Origin: Mastigamoeba balamuthi
Lineage: Eukaryota > Evosea > Mastigamoebida > Mastigamoebidae
Direction of reading: 5' to 3'
NCBI GenBank assembly: GCA_902651635.1
Contig: CACRSC010000038.1
Span: forward strand, 326,539 to 390,538
DNA: 64,000 bases
Shown here: piece by piece, positions 20,018-31,329 of the stretch
Numbering within the stretch: position 1 is the first letter of the stretch
Layout of the letters: each line of letters begins with the position of its first letter
Notes under the pieces: generated by a model
Databases searched by the model: none
Told to the model about the DNA's origin: nothing
What the model saw: the letters and a program-made list of their open reading frames with translations, nothing else
Translations under genes and position numbers: made by a program

Positions 20018-21588
20018 TTATTCGTCTTCGTCCTCAGTATCGGTCGCTCTTGCACTGCGGGGCCCGTGCACTCCGGGGGTGTACCACCCGAGGCAGGACG
20101 ACTGCCGTGACCACCCCGCGTTGTGAATGAGGTCGAACCCTCCGATGTTTGCCTCTGGAGCCTCGCCCTGCTTCTTCCTCGAGTGTATCTCTACCGCGTC
20201 GAACGTGTCGTTGAGCAGCACCGTCTTCAGCAGCCTGTCCGGCGCGTTCTCCGCACTCATCGACGGCGACGAGTTGACCTCGAGGACGAAGGGCTTCAGC
20301 TGCTCGTCGAAGAGGATCTGGCCAGTCGCCGTCAGCAGGGGAAGCCCCTCGAGTCATCAGGTGACGCACATCGAATCCGTAGAGCTCGAAGCAGTGCCTG
20401 TCGGCTACCATGACCTTCTGGACTGCCTGGAGGGAGAGGATGATGGCCTGCTGGACGTCCGCGAAGGCCTTGTCGACGGCCTCCGGCCCGTGGCGCCGGA
20501 TGAGGTGCAGCTTCAGGGCCCGCAGGTCCCACTTGCATCCGCTGTCGGGGTCGTAGTTCTCCGAGGTCTTCTGCACCGCGACGTTGGTCAGGTGGATGTA
20601 CGAGTTGGCCATGTCCCTCGCGTCCACCGAGTACCTGCGTGCGAGCGATCAGAATCTGCCCGTGCGCTCTGCGCGGGTGGGTCGCCGCACCTGTGGTGCG
20701 AGAAGCGGGCGAATCCGCAGCGGTAGAGGTAGAGGATCAGGGGGTTGTACGAGAGGCAGAGGCAGTAGATCCTGCAGTCGAACTTCTTGCCACCCACGAG
20801 GTACGGGTTGTGCAGGTACTTCTGGACGACGTACTGCTCGGCCGTGCTGTCTCTGCCCTGCCGCCAGTCGCTGATCTGGTTCAGCTTGTTGAACAGGAAT
20901 ATCCCCTTGCCCTGCGACCTGCCGATCTGCACAACGGGCTCTGAGCGCAGGGCTGGACGGAGGTCCGCAGGTGGCGCACAGGCTTCATGATGTAGAAACC
21001 TGGACTGCGCCGGAACTCTTCGATGAACAGCGGGTACTCGGCAGGGAGCAAGTACGTCTGCGGGAAGAACCCGTACCTGAGCATCGAGTCGTCATCAGTG
21101 GACGCCCGAGGCATCCGAGCTGAGAGCAGCTCAGGTAACGGACCTCGTTGCCTCGTCGTGCTTGCCCTCGCGCTCGAGCTGGCGCTTGGTCTTCCTCAGG
21201 TTCTTGGCCAGGTTGTCTTTCCTCGTCAGCTGCGCAAACGACGTTGAGGTCTGGGAGCAGCGCCAGTCGTGGGGTCGCTGCAGCTGACCTCGTAGAAGTT
21301 GGGGAAGTGGTTGACGCGCTGGTGCTCCAGGAGGCTGAGGTGGGGAAGCGTCTCCTTGATCCAGTTCTTGTCCGCCCACATGAGGTCCCACTCGTCTGGC
21401 GCGTCCCTGTGGCCCTCGTGAGGGTTGGTTTGCGTATGGAGCTCAGAGCTCTTCGCCTACGTTTGAGCCGCATCTGTCCACCCGCGACCCTTGAGGACGT
21501 CGTAGATCGTGTTGGTGAACTCGGTGCAAAACCGAGAGATGGAGCGAGGCTTCTGGGCCGCCCTCGTCGCTGCCGCCTTCACGCTCAT
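20018..21588 (-). CDS. TTLL9: Tubulin polyglutamylase TTLL9-like
   Basis: A multi-exon gene with start chosen at 21588 (MSVKAAATRAAQ), followed by FTNTIYDVLKGRGW. Recognisable TTL-family blocks in order are DEWDLMWADKNWI, NHFPNFYE|LTRKDNLAKNLRK, YGFFPQTYLLPAEYPLFIEE, FYIMKPV and RSQGKGIFLFNKL (ATP-grasp loop). These continue with NPYLVGGKKFDCRIY, YIHLTNVAVQKTSENYD, HCFELYGFDV, LKPFVLEVNSSPSM and GGFDLIHN. This order and wording fit TTLL9 better than TTLL1. The enzyme adds glutamate side chains to axonemal tubulin, so its presence implies cilia or flagella. Introns are short, for example about 62 bp at YE|LTRK. The C-terminal tail is acidic (TEDEDE). It lies between two paralogous receptor genes on the same strand. 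Confidence 0.88.
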
Positions 21589-21823
21589 CCCACCGTGTCT
21601 ATTTATAGCGGGAGATTTTTGAGTCCCTGTGCATGAATCCAGGAAGGATTCCAACAACGGACAGTGCCGTGTGCTCAAGTGGTGTATGTATCAATCCGAT
21701 GCCGCTTTGTTGTGGTGACGGGAGGCCTGAAATTCCGGCAGGCCATCAGCAGTTGTGGTGACTCGAGTGCGTGTGGCTGGCTATATGTGTAGGGGGTGGG
21801 CGCTCATCGGCCTTCTCTCCATC

Positions 21824-24627
21824 TCAGTTGCACGTGGGTGTGTTCTTCTCGAGGTTGATCCACGCTCCCGCAACCGCCTCCCTGCGGTTCTGCCTGACCT
21901 TCTTGACGATGAGCACCGTCGCCACGACCAGGACCACGATCAGGACGAAGCCGCCGACAATGGGGGCGGCAATCCACGCGAGGTTCCTCTTGTGCTTGTG
22001 GTGCTCGGCGGGGACCTCCTCGGAGGACTGGCTCTCCAGAGGAAGCACGCCTTGAGAGGAGCTACTCGAGGACGGCTCGTCGGCAGAGTGGCTGCTGGAT
22101 GCGTGCGCATCAGCAGAGGAAGAATTGTCCTGCTCGCTGCTGCTGCTCGTCCTCACCGCTACCGGCACCATTTCTGATCAGTCCTGGTCGCCCACGGATC
22201 GTGGAGGGCGTACCATCTGAATTGATGTCTACCCAGTACACCGCACGGCTGCCGTGAATGTACGCGTAGTACTGCTGCCCTTTGGTGCTGAGGAAGCTCG
22301 CGCGGGACCTCTTGCTGCATCCATTCGTGTTGATCTGTAGTTACTCGTTAGAACACATGAGCTTGAAGGCGATATCCACAGCGCGTACCTTCATGACGCA
22401 CTGACCCTCAATGCCAGTGGTGTTGCACGAAGAAGCAGCGACAATTTCGATTGAAGAGCCGGCGTTCTGGAAGGTGTCGCATGTGGAGACCGTGAGCGTG
22501 CTGCCGTCGCCGGTGAACATGATCCAAGCGCCGGGCTGCGTGGTGTTCATGCACGACGACTGCTTGCTGAAGCGGAGCGGCCTCGTGTCCACCGTCGTGG
22601 CGGACGGGTAGGAGGCAACGTGGGTGGCGTCCACGCACGTCGGCTTCGTGGTGCCCGATCCTGTCAGGGAGAGCAAAGTGAGACCACTCCCGGCCACCGA
22701 ACGGCGTGGAATCGGCGGACCCTCTTCGCTGATGTTGAGGGAGAACTGCTCGGAGCTGTTGCTCTGGACCGCGAGGTAGTACGTCACGTACGGGACAGTC
22801 AGCAGGGAGACCTGCGCGCACTGCCTCCCCGTCTTCCACGCGATGGGGGCGGCGCCGACGTTCTGGCCGCTGATGGCCGCGCACGCCGAGAGCACGTACA
22901 CGCCGACGCTGCTGCTGTTGCTCGCGAGGCACACGCTCGCGCGGACCTGCTTGCCGTTGCCCGCGAAGGTGGACCAGTTGCCTGCGCCAGAGGAGTGAGA
23001 CACGGAAATTCGAGTCGCCGACACGGCGCGGGGCCTCACCGTTGCCAGAGATGACGGGGTCAGAGGACCTCAGCAGGAAGCCAGAACGAGTGCTCGAGAT
23101 GGTGCCGGCGATCGGTGCCTGGGTCGGGACGTTGACGGCGCTCGCGCTCGCACAGTCGGATCCCGAGGCAGCTGCGTGGCCGCTTCAGAACAGAAGAAGA
23201 GACGGCGGGAGGGGGAGACGCAAGGGGACCGCGTACGAGAGATCGAGAGGGTGAACTGTCCGCGCTGGATCGACGACCCCGACACGAAGACGTAGTACGG
23301 GACGCCCGCGGACGTCTTGAAGCTCAGGGCCGAGGCCTTGCCGCAGACGTTGTCGTTGTAGGCCACGCAGTGCGAGCCCTCGCCCAGCCCGACGCAGTCG
23401 CTGTACACCTCGACCACCGTGTCGAAGTCGGTGCCCGCGCCGCAGGTCGAGGCCACGAGGTCGGCGCCGGTGCCCACGCCCCTGAACCACTGGCCCGTCG
23501 TGCTCGCGTTCCTGCAGCCCGAGTGCAGCCTCGCCGACAGGCTCGTGTCGCCGCTGTACGACCACGTCTCCGACGGGATGGCCACGGCCGCCGTGCAGTA
23601 CTCGTTCGCAGGGTGGACCTCTGATGGGACAAGAGTACAGTCAGGAATTGCAGGGAACTCCCTCTGTTGACGTGGCATTGCGTTTGGACGTGCCTGGGAC
23701 GAGCATGAAGTTGATCGTGCCGCACTTCTCGCCCCACCCGTGCACAAATATCCAGTAGCGCTTGCCGTTCTCGGCGAAGAAATTGACGTCCGAGTGGGAC
23801 CCGCACTCGTCGTTGCCCTGCGAGAAACCGCTGTTTAGGAACTGCAATAATCGCTAGGGCAGCGCGCGCACGTAGGCCTCGCAGACCGACTCGTTCTCGC
23901 CCGCCGTCTCGTTGTCCTGACACTGGCCCGAGAACACCTCGATGGCCGTGTCCAGCAGCCCGCCCGCGCCGTCGGGCGTGCACGTCGAGGCGACCAGCCG
24001 CGTGCCGTTGCCCACGAACGTGTACCACAGGCCGTGCTCGGAGAACGTCTCGTTGTCGTGGCCGCAGTCGCTGACCTCGGAGAGCTCGTGCGAGCACGTC
24101 GACACGCCGTTGAGGTGCAGCGGCAGCGCGTGGCCGATCTCCTTGGCGGCGTTGCACTGCGTGTTGTTCTTGGGCTGCCTGGCCTGCCTCGCGCGACCCG
24201 AGTTCGCGCCGTCGTCGTCTTCGTCGCTCTCCCTCGTCTCGAGCTCGACGTGCAGGCGCGAAGTCGGCGCCGTGTCGACGCGGACGAACACGTCGCCCGT
24301 CGCGAAGTTCTCGAGCAGGATCTCGGCAGACCCCTCGCCCTCGGCGTCGGCAGCCGCGTCGCACGACGCGAAGACCGTGAGGGCCGGGGCCGGCGTCGCG
24401 GCGTCGCCAGTAGCGACGGCAGAGACGTCGGCCCAGAGTGCAGTGGAGGTGCGGTCGATGCGGGAGGAGAACCAGAGCGGAGAGGAGCCGTCGACGTCGC
24501 TGGCGGACCCACGTGAGCCCCCGGGCACGTGCTGCATCGGGCAGGCCGAGCGGCAGTCGTTCCCGCAGGCCCACGCGAGCGCGAGCAGCAGAGAGAAGGA
24601 CGTTATACAACCGACAGCACGAGACAT
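21824..24627 (-). CDS. Secreted-domain repeat receptor B (PPC-like modules, one TM), paralogue of receptor A
   Basis: ATG at 24627; exon 1 is 24627-23872, a 54-bp intron follows, and exon 2 begins at 23817. Later exons run to the stop at 21824. A signal peptide (FSLLLALAWACG) is followed by about five PPC-like modules. Examples are GLWYTFVGNGTRLVASTC, GQWFRGVGTGADLVASTC, NWSTFAGNGKQVRASVC and GAWIMFTGDGSTLTVSTC. A Ser/Glu-rich linker, one TM (WIAAPIVGGFVLIVVLVVATV) and a tail ending WINLEKNTPTCN follow. Exon positions match receptor A, so the pair arose by duplication. Unlike A, this copy is GC-rich throughout. I infer a cell-surface protein; the ligand is unknown. Confidence 0.77.
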
Positions 24628-24941
24628 GTCTTTTGTCTGTGTGTGCGTTGTGTGTGTCTGGATGCGTGCGTCTGTCTGAGTTTAAAATTCTGCGCAACAG
24701 AATCTGGCTCTCGGTAACTGAAACGGCGCTATTCCCACCGGTTTTTTGTTTTAGGAAACGGGGGCAGTTCGGAAGACAAAAGGTGCACTCCTAGCGCCCC
24801 TCGTGAGCCGAGAGAGCGGGGATCGCGCTGGCGTACTGGGCGGTTCTGTTTTCTGTGCGCGGCAGCGCGGGCGCGCTGTTGTGGGTCTCGGCGGTGCGTC
24901 TGTGTTCGAGAAACTGCCGGGACGAGGCCAATTGTGGTTGT

Positions 24942-27900
24942 TCACTCACTGATCGGGAGCTTCGCGTTTCCCGCGGCCCGGGCCTGCTTGGCGAGCGTCT
25001 TGACGATGTCGTGCGACCTGTGGATCCCGAAGTTGGTGAAGAGGATGGTCTCGTCCGACGACGTCGTGATCACGACGCCCCCAAACACCAGTTTCAGTTT
25101 GTTGTGCTCGGCGGGCCTCATAGCGTCGATCTCCTTCAGCAACATCGCGAACCGCACGGCCGAGCTCTCCTTCGTGATCCCGACAAGCGACTCGAAGCAG
25201 ATGTGCCTCTGCGTCATGTACAGCACGCCGGGCGTCTTCCCCATCCAGCAGTTGTACTCTGTTCCGAGGCGGTGAGGCTTGCGCTCGTGGAGTGTGGGAA
25301 TGGTGCGCACTCTTGAGCGCAAGCTCTGTCGGTGGGAGTCCGAAGTGCTCGCGCATCCACTGCGGCAGGCTGCTGCCGCCCAGCTCGTGCTTGAAGGCGG
25401 ACGCCTCCCTGTCGCCCTTGTGGCTGCGGCTGTCGAGCACGACCTGGATGTCCTCGAGGGGAACGCCCTCCAACTCAGGCGGCGCGGCCTCGCCTCCCCT
25501 GTTGCCGCTGGCCGCCCTCCGTGCAGCAATGATCTCCTCGGTGCTCGCGGTGTACAGCGCGATGGTCCTCTGGAACTCCCGGAACGGCTGGCAGGACTCG
25601 AGCTGCGCGACGGAGAGTCCCTCGCCCTCGGCGTGGAAGTAGGCAAGGAGCATGTCGATGTCCCCCTTGAGAGTCGCCGCCAGGCTCGCTGTGACGCGAA
25701 TTGTGCCCTCCTTCTTCGAGGACTTCTTTTGTGGCTTGCACAGCACCTTGAGCACCTCGAACATGGCCTCCCAGCTCTTCTGAAGGAAGCACCGGAAGAG
25801 CGGCTTGCTCACCTTCTGCGACACCTCGAGGAGGCACTCGTCTGGCGATGCGTGAGAAGGCAGTTGGTGAGGCGCGGTCTCACCGAGAGCATTGACGATC
25901 TTCGTAGCGAAGTTGTCCGCAATGTTTTGCGTGATAAATGCGCCCCATTGCCCTATCCCCGGCATCTGTGTTCGCAGTGAGCGCACTATTAGGACACTCA
26001 CTGCTCGTGCCTGGCTGACGAAGGACGTCACACATTTATCGATCACTGCTCGCGAGTTCTCTATGCACGACGAAACCGTGTTCTCGAGCGACTCCTTGCT
26101 GACGTCAACACGAACAGTTTGAGTCGTCTTGTACTCCTGGATGTGGTCGAGGGCCTCTTCCAGAGACTCCACGGTCTGGTTTAGCAGGTCACAGCTTTTC
26201 TCAACGTTGCTCACGCAGACACAGAACTACGCGGAGTTGTGAGAAACACGGTGTCTCTGGTGAGCATACACTGGGCATGTCCGAGACTGAGCGCAGAGCA
26301 CGTTCCTCCTCCAGGCTTCCGTACAGCGCGAGAGCATTGGTGACTACTTCGGCGACCTGGCAAATAGCAAACGGGTCCTCTGGCTTGAGCTTCTTGAACT
26401 GTGCAGTGAAAGACGAGATCGCGTCGAAGCAGTCGATGACTGCCGTCGAGTTCGCATGACCCCCAACAGCAACGTGCTAGACACTCGTGTTAGTATTCCC
26501 ATGTGGCCAGCGCGTAAGAGGACTCGCACCTTGTCTACGTCAAAAGCCCTCCGGACCCATTCGTTCAGCATCTCTCGGCTGCTCTTTAGCCACAGGAAGA
26601 TAAGCCCTGGACTGAGTGAGAACACAGAATTTGTATGTGGATATCGTGCCTCCGAACGTCGGGAATATTGCAGCAGTAGGGTCGGGACCGTGCAGAATGT
26701 GCTTCTTGTCTCTTCTCTCCTTGAGAAGAAGCTCGAGGGTTCTCAGTTGCGTCATGCACTCAACTATTCCCGTTGTCGTGCCCGATGGGGAACTCAGGAA
26801 CTGGCAGATGCTCCCGATGAGGGTGTCGATCTTCGAGGCAAATGGGCCCAGGAGGATTTCGTCAGTGCCAACCTCCCTACATAAATAATGAGAATAAGGA
26901 ACCAGGCGGGGTTCTCACTGAGGCAGCAGATCCTGAAGATCGTCCACGAGGAGAACCATGTCCAAAGACTTGGTTATGACTCGCAAAAAGTTGTCCACCT
27001 GGTCCCCTCCTGAGTTTCTGCTACGCTGGAAGAGCGCAGTGACAGCGCCCTGGTGATAGCCGATGAGAGGGGTTTGACATTGAGAGAGATAAACCTCAAT
27101 AGCTTCGCTGAGGAAACTCTGCAATGTCCCCAGCTTCGCAGACTCTTCGAGAGTGAGAGTGACGGACTTCAGGAGCTCCCGTATTACTCCAAGAGGATCC
27201 TAGCCTAAGGTTAGTTAAAGTTCGAGTTGGATGACAAAACACCTCTATCTCCTGCACAAGGCACTTGACGAATGCGTCCTTCGCCATGAAGAGGAAATTC
27301 TCCAGGGTTTTACTGGTTTGTAGAACCTAAACAGTGAATGAATGAACTGAATAGCACATCCAGATGACATACCTCGACTCTCGTTGGCACTGTCGTCGGC
27401 CTGAGCAGGTCTTGAAGGACTCCGAAAACGAGCCTCACGTTCCCGACAGTGGTGAGCTTCTGGGAGAGTTTTTGCAGAGCACTGTCTGATGGTGAAAAAT
27501 GCGTGATTGACAGAAGCACGTGCATCAAGCTTCGATAGCCCTTGCTGATCCCGAACCGAGTTCCAAAGTCCTCAAGGAGCCAGAGCAGGTTTCTCTCCGA
27601 TCCTGATTTGACTTAGTTCAATAGCTCGAGGACGCGAGTCACCCTGCAAGTAGCGCCCGAACATCGTGGAGAACATCTTCGTGTATAGCACGTGGTAGTC
27701 GTTTTGGTCCCTTGCCCGGGAAGCATCGAAAGCAGACGCGTCCAGAGTGAGCGTTTGTGCACGATAGAGGTACTATGCAATGTGAGCGGTGTTGGGTGTG
27801 AATATCTACCCACCCCCGAGTGCATGTGCTTGAGCTGTATGGTGACAGTTCTCTTTGATCCTTCGAGAGTGATGGCAATTCGATGGGTCTCTCCGTCCAG

Positions 27901-30744
27901 CATATGCATGTACTCCATCAAGTTGATCTGTGTTGCTGTGAGAACCACGTACCAGTCGCTAATGCACCACTGCCGAGTCGCTAGATTCCATCGAGGACAG
28001 AGAGGACTTATTCACAATCGCGACTTCCACAGGGTACAGCGAGTGGAGTGGGCTGCAGACGTGCGTTAGGTAAGGTACAGAGTCAAACAATGTACAATAC
28101 TCCGTTCCTACAAAATTGTCAGAATGGTGTATGAAGGAAGCGGTGACACACGGATCAGAAGCCGCGAGCTTGCTCTCCCCATTCACGGTGACGACGTACA
28201 CACAGTCTTGCGTGATGAAAAGGCTCAAATGGGGTAAACCGAGAAGCGCTTACTTGGCTTGCAGGGTGGGTCAACTGGTTATAGTGTGAGAAAACGCCAG
28301 ATGGATGTACTGTACCTTGAACTCGGAGCTCGGCACAGAAAGGTTCCCTCTGTGAAAATGTCAGAATACCGCATGCCCAATAGGAATGAATGCAAACCTC
28401 GAAGATTATCGACCGCATCAGTTGGAGCACCTCCGACCTTTCGTCTTCCAGCCATTGTGCATAGGCCTCGGGGGTGGCAAACGACCTAGGACACAAGTAG
28501 TAGTGGCTATTTGCCCTGTTGAGACGCTCCTCGAGTTCCCTGAGGAGAGCCTGCCGAATGATGAGTTGTGGTATCAGTACAGTGTACTGAAGTGCTCACC
28601 TCCGGACGGTAGTGCTTCCCTTGTCCTGCGATTGCCTGCAATGCTGTCGCCGTCTCCGGGTCGATCTTATACAGCTCGGTGAGAGTCGGCACCAAAGAGG
28701 AGATCTCCTTGCTCCTAGAACTACCGTTAGTCAACAACTAAAGCAGCTCGATACCTCGGGATCATCGGGGTGTACTCGGACAGTAGCCCCAGAGTGTACA
28801 GGGCTTGGTCTTCTGGAAGCCCTTTGATGGTGAAGGTGTACAGGACTTTCCTCCGAATCAGAAGCGTATCTCCTGCAACCAGGCCGCTTTCCTTGACGGT
28901 GGATTGACTGTCGAGGAGCCACGCTCTAGATAACAATTAAAGTGTGTTGTGCGAACGAACTCGTACGAGGAAAAGTCTGGGGAAGCCTGGAGCTCCATGG
29001 TGTAGTTTTCGATTTCGTCCAATCGCATTCCGAGTTTCTTGAGGGTCATTCCGATCACGTCGTTGATGCTGCTCTGATATGCGATGTCTATGTGGTCGCT
29101 TCTCTCCTGATAATGAATCAGAGCGCGAAACTTCGTCAAGCGTGCCTCGTGCAGCTCGGTGGCAAGAAGTTTCACGGCGACAGTGATCTCCTTTGGCCTC
29201 TCGACGACAGGGGACGAGCGGAGGACGAGGGTGTCGTTCGTTTTGATGATCAGCGCGTTCACGAAAGAGCTCAGAGGTTCGTTCTGTGCAAGCTCCTGGA
29301 GCTGCTCGAAGGGCACTCGGGTTGCCCGAGGCATTATACACACCCTGAGTTGCTTCGTTGTCGAGAGCTTGTAGGTCTTCAGCACGCCCGTCACAATTTT
29401 CTGAACTTGCTGTTAGGAGCGATTTGGTCAAGTGGTATCAACATTACCGCCAGAGTGTCCCCCATCTCGCAGTTGATCGAGTACAGGGAGCTGCACCCGA
29501 GTTCCTTGTAGTCCTCCACCTGAAAGTTCAGATGCACTGACTTCCCTCCTGAGGGGCTCGATATGCCCGCTCCTGAGTCCCTTCTGGGTGCGAACTCTTG
29601 AGAGAACTTCTGGGTGGGCACCGCGAGGGTGGCGTTGGATGTCTGCCGGGAGCGTTAGGATTGACGACCCTTGGGTGCCCATATGTCCGAGGCGCACTTC
29701 TTTCACGACACACTCCGCCAGGAGGTTCAGGACCTCCGAGAGCACTTCCTTGTAGGCCTCCAGCGAGGAGACGACGTACTGCGGGAGTCTCAGCTGAGTG
29801 TGTGCTGGAGGGAATTTACCTGGATCCCCGTCTTCAGCACGATGAGCAGCGCGTTGTGCTTGTGCTTCTGGATCCTGTCTATCTGGATGATCGGGAAGCA
29901 CACCTTCGTTGCCCTGTCGTCGTCGTACTCGGCGTACACGCAGACGTGCTTCGGCGTGAGGAACAGGATTCCCTGGGCCGTGGCGCCTGTCGTCGAGGTG
30001 GCGGGGTCGAGTATGCGGCACCTGTGCGCAGCCTGGACGTACTCCCCCTGCGCGTGCAGGTCGCCGAACCAGCACTTGAACGACGGGTCTTCCCTCGCAA
30101 TCTGCTCCCGCTTGAACTGGAGCAGCACCTCGCCCGAGACTGGCCCCTTCATTTTCGGCCCGTGGCCCTCGCGCAGCTTGAACCACGCCTGAAAGTGACG
30201 TCAGAATACTGGGTGATAATCGTTGAGTACTTTGGTGGCCCCCGTCTGGACGAACTCGTCCAAAGCCCACAGGTTGACGGAAAACGTCCCCTCGAAGTCG
30301 TCCGACTGGCAACGGCAACGCCATTCAGGCGGGGACAAATAAGCCTAAGTGGAATTCGGGAGACCCAGACCTTGAGCGTGTCGCGGTCCCAGCACTCGAA
30401 GAAAACCAGCTCGTTCTGCTTTACCTCCCTGCCAGGCGCTGGTCATCGGGGGACTGCCGGGAGGGAGGGAGCTGGCTGGGGACGCACATCGTGAACGTCT
30501 CGTTCCACGAAGGGGTGAGAGTCTCCTTGATGGTCTTCGTCCGAGCTTTCTGGTCCCCAACCCGCACCAGGACGTAGGGGTCCGAGAGACCGTTGGAGTC
30601 CTTGGGCTGGATTCCCCGGGCCTCGGCCACTTGTGCGCCAATCGAGAAGCAGGCGTGAGTTTCCCGGCGGTGTTCGCTGGAGGCTGCCAGGTGCTTGCGC
30701 CAATGGAGGGAGGGCTCACCTGTGATGGCAACGCGATGTTTCAT
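24942..30744 (-). CDS. Munc13-like mosaic: C2 - GRAM - UBL-like - MHD1 - MHD2 - GRAM
   Basis: I read this as one large gene with many short introns. The start (MKHRVAIT|VAEARGIQPKD) opens a C2 domain with calcium-loop Asp residues (GLSDPYVLV ... PSWNETFTMEV ... ECWDRDTLK). A GRAM domain follows near 30.0-29.8 kb (ILDPATS...GILFLTPKHVCVYAEY). Around 29.6-28.7 kb are ubiquitin-fold-like segments, one ending AGDTLLIRRK as in talin F1. An MHD1-like block lies near 26.6-26.3 kb (LNEWVRRAFDVDK|HVAVGGHANSTAVIDCFD). An MHD2-like block lies near 25.8-25.5 kb (FRCFLQKSWEAMFEVLKVL ... FHAEGEGLSVAQL). A C-terminal GRAM (LGTEYNCWMGKTPGVLYMTQ) ends at 24942. Munc13 relatives prime SNARE-dependent exocytosis and GRAM/C2 bind membranes. 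The GTG at 26214 is not a start: the exon continues upstream to an acceptor. Exact exon ends in 26.6-29.4 kb are unresolved, and two adjacent genes cannot be excluded. Confidence 0.65.
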
Positions 30745-31329
30745 CGCTACAGCCGGCTGTTTTTGCTTGAACTGAATCTTCGTGATGCTAAGATTCTTGC
30801 TTTATTGCATGGCCCATAAGTTTGCCTCGCCCACTCTTTTTAGAGTAGCCGCAGTGTCGTAATGGCAGAACGCCCGAGTGGCCCTGCACAGGCCTCCCAA
30901 CGTCCAATTTCAAAAACGAAGGAAGATATTATCGCAGGAAATTAAGTGTGCGGGCGGTCCTCAAGTTCATTCTTTTTCCCTGCCGAACGCAACGCCTCGC
31001 GAATGCCGCTTTGTCGGCCCGTCCCTGCGGCCACCTCCTCAGTATGGACCGACATCAAGACCTCGGACTGCTGCCTCCTCCAGAAGCACACGCTCCGTTT
31101 CGTCCCCCCTCTGCCCCCCGATACGCGTCACAGGCGAACAGCACCCGGGGACTCACGCGCACGCGCGGCCACACAGCGTGGGTTGGGGCGTGGCGCGTGG
31201 TGACGCGGTACACGCCGTACCTGCTCGCTGAGTCGCAGAGGCAGGAGGAGGCCGAGGCGGACTGGTCCCGCGTGCAGCGCGTCCTCGCCGACGACGTGCC
31301 GGCGTCGCGCGCGCGAGCCGTTCGCGTCG

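Noticed and set aside
26212-26214. GTG as start of a separate GRAM gene
   Set aside because: The frame continues upstream to an acceptor, and a preceding exon encodes an MHD1-like block that fits the same protein.
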